Positions 7,342 through 13,488 of a stretch of 13,894 nt of DNA are shown here, piece after piece. This DNA is from an uncultured Ignavibacteria bacterium (GTDB lineage Bacteria; Bacteroidota; Ignavibacteria; Ignavibacteriales; Ignavibacteriaceae). The stretch covers positions 1 to 13,894 of the forward strand of contig CALKUG010000078.1 in the NCBI GenBank assembly GCA_937996765.1, in the 5' to 3' direction. Position 1 is the first letter of the stretch, and every line of letters begins with the position of its first letter. The notes beneath the pieces were generated by a model. It was given only the letters and a program-made list of their open reading frames with translations. It had not been told where the DNA came from and searched no databases. A program made the translations under genes and the position numbers.

Positions 7342-8103
7342 TCAGAGCTCTTTTTTGCTTTGATTCCACAACTCGTCCATCTCCTCGAAAGTTGCTTCAA
7401 TAACCGATTTGCCTTGAAGTGATAGCTGTTCCTCGATATACTTAAAACGTTCTTCAAACTTTTTTGTGGAATTACGTAGTGCATTTTCCGGATTAACTGT
7501 TATAAAGCGCGAGTAATTCACCAAAGAAAAAAGTAAATCACCAAATTCTTCTTCTACTTCTGTCTGATTCTTACTACTCTCTGCCTCTGATAATTCCTCT
7601 AATTCTTCGGTAACTTTATCCCAAACATCCTTTTTGTTTTGCCAATCGAAACCAACTTTAGATGCCTTTTCTTGTACGCGGAACGCCCTTAGTAAAGCCG
7701 GCATAGCCGAGGGTATCCCTTCAAGTACTGATTTTCTGCCTTCTTGTAATTTAATGGATTCCCAATTACGCATAATATCGTCATTATTCTCAACTTCAAC
7801 ATTCCCAAAAACATGGGGGTGTCTGCGAATAAGTTTTGCCGAAATGGAGTCTATAACATCATCAATTGTGAAGGCGCCACTTTCTTCTGCCAAAACAGAA
7901 TGGAAGGCAATGTGAAGTAAAAGGTCGCCAAGTTCTTTTTTTAGCTCGGAAAAATCTTTTTCATCAATGGCATGAACCACTTCGTATGCCTCTTCGAGAG
8001 TTGCTGCTTTGATGCTATCGTGGGTTTGCTCCCTATCCCAAGGACACTCTTTACGAAGACGACGCATAATAGAAACGAATTCAAGAAACTTTTTTTCGGT
8101 CAT
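7342..8103 (-). CDS. mazG: Nucleoside triphosphate pyrophosphohydrolase MazG
   Basis: MazG hydrolyses nucleoside triphosphates to monophosphates and pyrophosphate, cleaning damaged nucleotides from the pool. The 253-residue length and two tandem MazG domains match the E. coli-type enzyme. Domain 1 has the metal-binding ExxE...ExxD set E38/E41 and E57/D60 (TLEEAYE, KELGDLLLH). Domain 2 has a similar set near E167/E170 and E186/D189 (TEELEEL, EEEFGDLLFSL). The N-terminal RLRKECPWDREQTH and RRHPHVFG segments are also characteristic. The ATG complement is at 8101-8103 with AGGA about 10 bases upstream. The gene is divergent from the RidA gene and tail-to-tail with phoH. A candidate promoter lies at 8148-8175 on the same strand. 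Confidence 0.96.
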   Translation of the reverse strand: MTEKKFLEFVSIMRRLRKECPWDREQTHDSIKAATLEEAYEVVHAIDEKDFSELKKELGDLLLHIAFHSVLAEESGAFTIDDVIDSISAKLIRRHPHVFGNVEVENNDDIMRNWESIKLQEGRKSVLEGIPSAMPALLRAFRVQEKASKVGFDWQNKKDVWDKVTEELEELSEAESSKNQTEVEEEFGDLLFSLVNYSRFITVNPENALRNSTKKFEERFKYIEEQLSLQGKSVIEATFEEMDELWNQSKKEL

Positions 8104-8133
8104 TGGGAATAGTCCTAACTTTTTATTTGCCTA

Positions 8134-8161
8134 ATGGTAATGAATTTATCATATTACCCAT
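8134..8161. repeat. Inverted repeat in the mazG/ridA divergent promoter region
   Basis: GGTAAT (8136-8141) and ATTACC (8153-8158) form arms separated by 11 bases. The outer bases extend the symmetry imperfectly (ATGGTAAT against ATTACCCAT, one inserted C). It sits between two divergently transcribed genes and overlaps the candidate mazG -10 box, so it could be an operator for a dimeric regulator. A 6-bp-arm repeat in AT-rich DNA can also arise by chance. Confidence 0.35.
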
Positions 8162-8175
8162 AGGAAAAATAACAA
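8148..8175 (-). promoter_or_regulatory. Candidate mazG promoter
   Basis: On the minus strand, TTGTTA (complement of 8170-8175) is followed after 16 bases by TATGAT (complement of 8148-8153), 44 bases before the mazG ATG. The match to a sigma-70-type consensus is fair and the position is right. No experimental support. Confidence 0.35.
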
Positions 8176-8192
8176 AAACAGGGTTAAAGATT

Positions 8193-8657
8193 ATGACTTC
8201 GAAAATTGAAATTCTCCAAGAGATGGGTTTGTCAATTCCGGTTCCGGCAAAACCATTAGCTGCTTATGTTCCGGTTCAAACAATCGGATCGATTGCTTAT
8301 ACTTCCGGTCAGTTACCCGTTAAAGACGGGCAAATATTATACTCCGGAAAAGTTGGTACCGATGTTTCTGTTGGCGAGGCAAAAATTGCTGCGCAGCTTG
8401 CAGCGCTCAATGCTTTAGCTGCAGTTACCTTAGTTTCCGGCTCAATTGAAAACATCACAAGAATTATTAAGTTAACGGTGTTTGTACATTCCGCCGAAGA
8501 TTTTACCGACCAGCCCGAGGTTGCAAACGGAGCAAGCGAATTAATGATAACGTTATTCGGCGAGGATGGTAAGCATGCTCGGAGTGCTGTAGGAGTTGCA
8601 CAACTTCCGCGCAATGCATCTGTTGAGATTGAATTGATTGCAGAATACATTTTGTAA
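8193..8657 (+). CDS. RidA family protein (YjgF/YER057c/UK114, ~150-aa subfamily)
   Basis: This 154-residue protein is of the longer RidA-related subfamily. RidA proteins hydrolyse reactive enamine/imine intermediates from amino-acid metabolism; whether this subfamily does so is uncertain. Recognisable segments are the start GLSIPVPAKPLAAYVP, TSGQLPVKDG, GKVGTDVSVGEAK, AALNALAAV and the C-terminal ARSAVGVAQLPRNASVEIE. Within the last, R130 matches the conserved Arg that binds substrate carboxylate in active RidA. The ATG at 8193 is chosen because family similarity begins there and AGGG (8180-8183) lies 9 bases upstream. The frame stays open back to a TTG at 8103, but those 30 residues do not resemble the family. 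It is divergent from mazG. A promoter should lie within 8104-8192, but only weak hexamers are visible. Confidence 0.92.
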   Translation: MTSKIEILQEMGLSIPVPAKPLAAYVPVQTIGSIAYTSGQLPVKDGQILYSGKVGTDVSVGEAKIAAQLAALNALAAVTLVSGSIENITRIIKLTVFVHSAEDFTDQPEVANGASELMITLFGEDGKHARSAVGVAQLPRNASVEIELIAEYIL

Positions 8658-8659
8658 AA

Positions 8660-8687
8660 TTGAGTGTTGCCTTAAACAAGCTACAAT
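8660..8687 (+). promoter_or_regulatory. Candidate promoter for the membrane acyltransferase gene
   Basis: TTGAGT (8660-8665), a 16-base spacer and TACAAT (8682-8687) lie in the 50-bp gap between the RidA gene and the acyltransferase. This leaves a leader of roughly 15 bases before the ribosome-binding site. The match is moderate, and co-transcription with the RidA gene is equally possible. Confidence 0.4.
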
Positions 8688-8707
8688 TATTAATTTTTTA
8701 GGAACGC

Positions 8708-9826
8708 ATGGTACCACCGCCAAAAAAAAGTAGAATTGTGTTTCTTGACCTCATTCGCGCTTTTGCCGTGATAATGATGGTTCAAGGGCATACGGTTGAT
8801 GCTTTATTGGCACAAGAGTATCGTGATATGAGTAATCCGTTGTTTGTGGTGTGGTTATTTATGCGAGGAATGACCGCACCAACCTTTTTATTTACCGCAG
8901 GAACTGTATTTACCTACCTTTTCTCCCTGAACAAATTACCTTTCGATGAAAATCCACGTGTGAAAAAAGGTATAAAAAGATTTTTTTACCTTTTACTTAT
9001 AGGATATTTGCTAAGATACCCTACGTGGAAGCTTGTTGATTTTTCAGACGTTTCTTCAATTCAATGGATTACTTTTTTTACCACCGATGTTTTACATATG
9101 ACCGCTTTTGGAGTTTTGTTTACCATAGGGTTAAAATGGCTTGCCGAAAAAACAAAGATTTCTGATTACAAGGTTTTTAGTGCCGCTACAATACTATTTA
9201 TTGGACTGCATTTACAATTTGAATTTATTAATTGGAAAAACTATCTCCCCGATTTTTTAATTGGTTATTTCTACACAGGTAGAGTTTTTTCATTTAAACC
9301 CGAGGTTTCCTTATTCCCACTTTTCCCTTGGTTGGCATATATGTTTGCAGGGGGAATTTTAGGAACCTACCTTGCTCGACACCCACGGGTATTTACACGA
9401 CAGTATTTCCCAATGTATCTTTCGTCAATGGGCTTCGCACTAATTATTTTAAGTTATCTGCTCAGTTTCTTCCATGACCATTGGAATCATTATTCCGTAC
9501 CACAGGTTCTAATGCTCGCCGAGATTATTCTACGTCTCGGATTTGTTTTGTTCCTGAGTTCGTTATTCTCAATTATTTCGATGAGCGTGGAGAACATTCC
9601 CCATATTTTAATCTTAATAGGCAGAAATACTTTACTCATCTACGTTGCACATCTACTAATAGTTTATGGTGGTGCATGGAACCCCGGCCTAACTCGGTTT
9701 TTAGGAGATTGGAGCTTGGCTCCTCTTCCTACCATAGGACTTGCTTTAGCCAACATATTGGTAATGATAGGGTTGGTATATCTTGTTTATTGGTTTAAGC
9801 TGCGTAATAAATCGCTGGTAGCGTAA
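8708..9826 (+). CDS. Polytopic membrane acyltransferase, HGSNAT/DUF1624-like
   Basis: This 372-residue integral membrane protein has about ten hydrophobic segments (near 9-28, 43-71, 91-104, 126-144, 155-172, 201-222, 236-254, 267-290, 299-320 and 341-363). The start RIVFLDLIRAFAVIMMVQGH, with His28 at the end of the first helix, is typical of the heparan-alpha-glucosaminide N-acetyltransferase (PF07786/DUF1624) and wider acyltransferase superfamily. There the His is thought to carry the acyl group. PLFPWLAYMFAGGILGTYL (204-222) and LIGRNTLLIYVAHLLI (303-318) are further family-type segments. The acceptor is unknown; an envelope sugar is a reasonable guess. The ribosome-binding site is TTAGGAA just before 8704. 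It does not overlap its neighbours, and no partner glycan genes are adjacent. Confidence 0.8.
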   Translation: MVPPPKKSRIVFLDLIRAFAVIMMVQGHTVDALLAQEYRDMSNPLFVVWLFMRGMTAPTFLFTAGTVFTYLFSLNKLPFDENPRVKKGIKRFFYLLLIGYLLRYPTWKLVDFSDVSSIQWITFFTTDVLHMTAFGVLFTIGLKWLAEKTKISDYKVFSAATILFIGLHLQFEFINWKNYLPDFLIGYFYTGRVFSFKPEVSLFPLFPWLAYMFAGGILGTYLARHPRVFTRQYFPMYLSSMGFALIILSYLLSFFHDHWNHYSVPQVLMLAEIILRLGFVLFLSSLFSIISMSVENIPHILILIGRNTLLIYVAHLLIVYGGAWNPGLTRFLGDWSLAPLPTIGLALANILVMIGLVYLVYWFKLRNKSLVA

Positions 9827-9844
9827 ACCGTTTCAATTTATAAT
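9816..9844 (+). promoter_or_regulatory. Candidate promoter for the ruvB-kdsA-kdsD-lptC operon
   Basis: A perfect TATAAT (9839-9844) lies 49 bases before the ruvB GTG, in the only sizeable gap (67 bp) upstream of the five-gene run. The sequence at -35 spacing (TGGTAG, 9816-9821, overlapping the end of the previous gene) is a poor match, so support comes mainly from the -10 box and the context. Confidence 0.35.
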
Positions 9845-9893
9845 CTCCCCGTTCCTCGTTATATTTCAGTTTAAATAAAACAAATTATGCATT

Positions 9894-10919
9894 GTGAAAA
9901 AGAATAACAGTTCAGAACTTCTTCCGGGCGAAGAAGCAGAGATAGAAAACTCGTTACGGCCGGTAAGGTTTAGCGATTTTATTGGTCAGCAAAAACTCAC
10001 CGATAATCTCAAAGTATATATCTCGGCTGCCATCAAAAGAGGTGAGGCATTAGACCACTGTTTGCTTACAGGCCCCCCGGGACTTGGTAAAACAACTCTT
10101 GCCAATATTATTGCTAATGAACTTGGGGCGCCTATTAAAGCCACTTCGGGTCCGGTATTAGAAAAGCCCGGAGACTTAGCAGGGTTGCTAACAAATCTTG
10201 AAGAAAAATCAGTTCTGTTTATAGATGAAATTCATCGCCTAAGCCCGGTAGTTGAAGAATTTTTGTACTCGGCTATGGAAGATTATCGTATTGATATAAT
10301 GATAGATTCGGGACCTTCGGCACGTTCAGTGCAGATTAGTCTGCCGAAATTTACGCTAATAGGTGCAACCACCAGAGCAGGTATGCTCACATCTCCGCTG
10401 CGCGATCGTTTTGGAATAAATCAGAGATTAGATTACTACGATGCTGCGGTTTTACAAAAAGTAGTGATAAGAAGTGCTGCAATTATGAAACAGGGAATTG
10501 AAACCACCGCAGCGTTTGAAATAGCGCGCAGGAGCAGAGGAACCCCAAGAATTGCAAACAGATTATTAAGAAGAACAAGAGATTTTGCCGACTATCATAA
10601 CAAAAGCAATATTGATGGGGAAATAGTTATGCTTGCACTCGAAGCACTTGAAGTTGACGCCATGGGCTTAAATGAAATGGATAAAGAAATTCTGCTTACT
10701 ATTCTTGATAAGTATAACGGTGGACCTGTTGGACTTAAAACAATTGCCGTTGCGGTTAATGAAGAAGCAGGAACCATAGAAGAAGTTTACGAACCGTTTT
10801 TGATTCAACAAGGGTTTATTCATAGAACTGCAAGAGGTAGAGAAGCAACTGATGCTGCTTACCGGTACTTTGGCAGAACTCGAAAAGGCGATACCCCTTT
10901 AAATACACTTTTTGATTAG
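9894..10919 (+). CDS. ruvB: Holliday junction branch-migration ATPase RuvB
   Basis: RuvB is the hexameric AAA+ motor that drives branch migration of Holliday junctions with RuvA and RuvC. The 341-residue length is typical. Visible are LRPVRFSDFIGQ (21-32), Walker A GPPGLGKT (60-67), Walker B FIDEIHR (109-115), sensor GATTRAG (157-163), the SPLRDRFG segment with arginine-finger R170, GTPRIANR (sensor 2, R219) and the C-terminal winged-helix region GGPVGLKTIAVAVNEE. The start must be GTG 9894 (or ATT 9891). An in-frame stop lies at 9876-9878, and the next in-frame ATG is at residue 127, inside the ATPase core. No Shine-Dalgarno sequence is visible. It heads a run with the kdsA start 6 bp after its stop. 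ruvA and ruvC are not in the window. Confidence 0.97.
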   Translation: MKKNNSSELLPGEEAEIENSLRPVRFSDFIGQQKLTDNLKVYISAAIKRGEALDHCLLTGPPGLGKTTLANIIANELGAPIKATSGPVLEKPGDLAGLLTNLEEKSVLFIDEIHRLSPVVEEFLYSAMEDYRIDIMIDSGPSARSVQISLPKFTLIGATTRAGMLTSPLRDRFGINQRLDYYDAAVLQKVVIRSAAIMKQGIETTAAFEIARRSRGTPRIANRLLRRTRDFADYHNKSNIDGEIVMLALEALEVDAMGLNEMDKEILLTILDKYNGGPVGLKTIAVAVNEEAGTIEEVYEPFLIQQGFIHRTARGREATDAAYRYFGRTRKGDTPLNTLFD

Positions 10920-10925
10920 GCTAGT

Positions 10926-11735
10926 ATGATTCAGATTAAAAATATCACCTTTGGTGATGGAGCACCCATTGTTCTCATAGCAGGTCCTTGTGTAATTGAA
11001 GGGCGCGAGATGCTTTTCGAAACTGCACACGAAATTCAGAGAATTGCACAATCACTAAACATACCTCTTGTTTTTAAATCGAGTTATAGGAAAGCAAATA
11101 GAACCTCTATTAGCTCATTTACAGGGATAGGTGATAGAGAAGGTCTTGAATTACTCAAAGAGGTCTCAGAAGCCCTCTCAGTGCCCGTAATAACCGATAT
11201 ACACACAGCAGAAGAAGCTGTTATAGCAGCTGAATATGTTGATATTTTGCAAATACCCGCCTTTTTGTGCCGTCAAACCGATATTCTTATTGCGGCCGGC
11301 GAAACGGGTAAGGCAGTAAACATTAAAAAGGGTCAATTTTTAGCTCCAGGCGATATAAAACACGCTGCATCAAAAGTTGCTGCAACAGGTAACACAAACA
11401 TTTTACTTACTGAACGAGGTGCAACTTTTGGGTATCATAATTTAGTGGTTGATATGCGATCACTTGTTATAATGCGAGAATTTGGATACCCCATTGTTAT
11501 GGATGCCACACACGCCGTGCAGCTTCCTTCGGTGGATGAAAAATCGGGTGGCGAGCCAAAATTTATAAAACCTATAGCAGTTGCCGCCGCTGCGGTTGGC
11601 ATTGATGCTCTTTTTCTTGAGGTACATCCAAATCCTGCAAAAGCGTTAAGTGATGCTGCAAGCCAGCTTTCTCTCACTGAGCTTGAACCCCTATTACGGA
11701 AAGTTAAAGCCATTGATGAAATTTCAAAAGCTTGA
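10926..11735 (+). CDS. kdsA: 3-deoxy-8-phosphooctulonate synthase (KDO-8-phosphate synthase), metal-dependent class
   Basis: KdsA condenses arabinose-5-phosphate with phosphoenolpyruvate to give KDO-8-phosphate for the LPS inner core, in the cytosol. The 269-residue protein carries the family motifs IAGPCVIEG, FKSSYRKANRTSISSF, TDIHTAEEA, QIPAFLCRQTDIL, NIKKGQFLAPGD, LTERGATFGYHNLVVD and DATHAVQLP. Cys22 in AGPC, with His196, Glu232 and Asp243, matches the metal-ligand set of the Aquifex-type enzyme. The metal-independent E. coli type has Asn in place of the Cys. The ATG at 10926 has AGG (10918-10920), which overlaps the ruvB stop, as ribosome-binding site. The downstream kdsD makes one of its substrates, which supports a KDO operon. 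Identification is very secure. Confidence 0.97.
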   Translation: MIQIKNITFGDGAPIVLIAGPCVIEGREMLFETAHEIQRIAQSLNIPLVFKSSYRKANRTSISSFTGIGDREGLELLKEVSEALSVPVITDIHTAEEAVIAAEYVDILQIPAFLCRQTDILIAAGETGKAVNIKKGQFLAPGDIKHAASKVAATGNTNILLTERGATFGYHNLVVDMRSLVIMREFGYPIVMDATHAVQLPSVDEKSGGEPKFIKPIAVAAAAVGIDALFLEVHPNPAKALSDAASQLSLTELEPLLRKVKAIDEISKA

Positions 11736-11752
11736 ATGCTAACGAGAATATA

Positions 11753-12508
11753 ATGGCTGAAGTTACTTTTCCACGACCGCTTTCGGAATTTGAAAAACTT
11801 TGCATTTCCTTCGCATTAGGTAAAAAGAAGGAAGTGTATTCTTCTGTTTTGGAGAATATTTTCAGCAAACAAGTTTTAGGCCAATCGCGATTTGGTGATT
11901 ACTCCATAATTGTTGGTCCTACCACAAAGGAAGCAGATACTTCATTCCCACCATCGGTGGTCTTTACCATTGCTTTTATTGCGTTTGAAACATACGATGT
12001 AAGTATTTCGATTCACGAAGAAGATGATGAGTGTTTTGAAATTGATTTTGCCCCCAATGGTGTTTATACCGATGATTTATTAATCACTACTCCCCAGCGA
12101 GAAAGATCTTATTGGACTCTTTCCAACTGGAAGAGTGGTGACAGATTATTTGCAAATGGTAAGGTGAGAGAAATTCATCTACCCGAAACCCCATATTCGT
12201 TAGCTATCGCCAAAACCCCACAGAAACTTTGGGTGCACAATAAAGTTGATGGGTTTAATAGGGTAATACCGGTTACAAATTTTTATAACGAAGTGAGGCA
12301 CTTAGGCGGATACACAGGTGGCAAAATAATTTCTCGCAATGAGTTTTTTGAGCACCATGAGAAATTTGAAGATGCACTATTGATAGAGGCATTATTTAAT
12401 TACTCTGCGTATATGAAAAAATTTAAGCTAAAACTTGATAAAGTGGAATTGCCAAAAAAAAGCGTTTCAGGTAAACCGGCCTTGTGGTCGAAAATTTTAG
12501 GAAAATGA
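11753..12508 (+). CDS. Unrecognised cytoplasmic protein encoded inside the KDO/LPS operon
   Basis: This 251-residue protein is not recognised. It has no signal peptide, transmembrane segment, nucleotide-binding loop or other familiar motif. The N-terminal part (FPRPLSEFEKLCISFALGKK) looks helical. The middle (about 65-150) is rich in beta-type and aromatic/acidic residues (ISIHEEDDECFEIDF, SYWTLSNWKSGDRLF). The C-terminus (200-251) is helical and basic (YMKKFKLKLDKVELPKK). Two starts are possible: ATG 11753, chosen here as the conventional codon, or TTG 11732, which overlaps the kdsA stop as TTGA and adds seven residues. The stop overlaps the kdsD start as ATGA, so translation is probably coupled. 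Position between kdsA and kdsD suggests, but does not show, a role in KDO or LPS metabolism. Confidence 0.8.
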   Translation: MAEVTFPRPLSEFEKLCISFALGKKKEVYSSVLENIFSKQVLGQSRFGDYSIIVGPTTKEADTSFPPSVVFTIAFIAFETYDVSISIHEEDDECFEIDFAPNGVYTDDLLITTPQRERSYWTLSNWKSGDRLFANGKVREIHLPETPYSLAIAKTPQKLWVHNKVDGFNRVIPVTNFYNEVRHLGGYTGGKIISRNEFFEHHEKFEDALLIEALFNYSAYMKKFKLKLDKVELPKKSVSGKPALWSKILGK

Positions 12509-13488
12509 GTGTGAACAGAGAAAGTGTATTAAAGTACGGTCAAGAGGTGATTCGTATAGAAACTCAAGCCGTTCAAAAAATGCTAAAAAGCATCGATGAA
12601 CAATTCTATCGTGCCGTTGAGATAATACGTAATTCCACAGGTAGAGTTGTACTTACCGGAATAGGAAAATCAGGACTAATCGCTCGCAAAATTGTTGCCA
12701 CTATGAACTCAACAGGCACAGCTGCATTTTACTTACACCCCACAGATGCATTGCACGGCGACCTGGGAATGGTACGAAAAGAGGATGTTGTAATTCTTCT
12801 TTCCAAAAGTGGCGGCACCGATGAATTGATGATGCTCATTTATATGATAAAACGTATGGGTATTCCTATGATTGGAATGTTGGGCAATCTTCAATCGAAA
12901 ATAGCTCGTGAAATGGATATTGTGTTAAATGTTGAGGTTGAGGAAGAAGCTTGTCCTCATGATTTAGCACCAACAGCATCAACCACCGCAATGCTTGTTA
13001 TGGGAGATGCATTGTCTGTTGCCTTGTTACAGGTACGCGGATTTACAGCTGAAGACTTTGCAGTTCTTCACCCGGCAGGGAGTTTAGGTAAACGCCTTTC
13101 ATTACGCATAGCTGAAATTATGATAAAAGATGCCGATGTTCCGGTGGTTCACGCAAACACGCCCGTTAAGGACACCATTTTAGAGATGACTTCAAAACGC
13201 CTGGGTAGCACTTGCGTTATTGATGATGCAGGAAAGTTGTTGGGCATTGTTACCGACGGTGATTTGCGCCGCAGTCTCGAAAAAAACGACTCAATTCACA
13301 ATCTTGTTGCAAAAGACTTAATGACTAAAAACCCAAAAGTAGTTAATAAGGATATTCTTGCATCGTTTGCCCTCAAGCAAATGGAGAGTTATAAAATTAC
13401 CTGCTTGGTTGTAACCGACCAAGACCACAAGCCGATTGGAATTGTACATTTACATGACTTACTTAACTTAGGACTGCAACAACGTTGA
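12505..13488 (+). CDS. kdsD: Arabinose-5-phosphate isomerase (SIS domain plus CBS pair)
   Basis: KdsD interconverts ribulose-5-phosphate and arabinose-5-phosphate, the first committed input to KDO. The 327-residue protein has a SIS domain (about 35-180: VVLTGIGKSGLIARKI, LHGDLGMV, LLSKSGGTDEL, EACPHDLAPTASTTA, VMGDALSVALL, FTAEDFAVLHPAGSLGK) and two CBS domains (about 203-260 and 270-322). Lys55, Glu107, Glu148 and His189 occur at the same spacing as the catalytic set recalled for E. coli KdsD (59, 111, 152, 193). The ATG at 12505 overlaps the previous stop as ATGA. AGGA at 12499-12502 is too close for that ATG but sits 8 bases before an in-frame GTG (12511), so the true start could be two codons later. 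A GTG at 12484 is unlikely because it lies deep in the previous gene. Confidence 0.96.
   Translation: MSVNRESVLKYGQEVIRIETQAVQKMLKSIDEQFYRAVEIIRNSTGRVVLTGIGKSGLIARKIVATMNSTGTAAFYLHPTDALHGDLGMVRKEDVVILLSKSGGTDELMMLIYMIKRMGIPMIGMLGNLQSKIAREMDIVLNVEVEEEACPHDLAPTASTTAMLVMGDALSVALLQVRGFTAEDFAVLHPAGSLGKRLSLRIAEIMIKDADVPVVHANTPVKDTILEMTSKRLGSTCVIDDAGKLLGIVTDGDLRRSLEKNDSIHNLVAKDLMTKNPKVVNKDILASFALKQMESYKITCLVVTDQDHKPIGIVHLHDLLNLGLQQR

Noticed and set aside
8103..8192. N-terminal extension of the RidA-family gene from TTG 8103
   Set aside because: The 30 extra residues do not resemble the family, and the ATG at 8193 has an acceptable ribosome-binding site and gives the normal length.
9481..9798. 105-codon open frame in another plus-strand frame inside the membrane acyltransferase gene
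   Set aside because: It is fully contained in a convincing polytopic membrane protein gene and has no motif of its own.
12484..12504. kdsD starting at GTG 12484
   Set aside because: It would lie 25 bases inside the previous gene; ATG 12505 with ATGA overlap, or GTG 12511, fits better.
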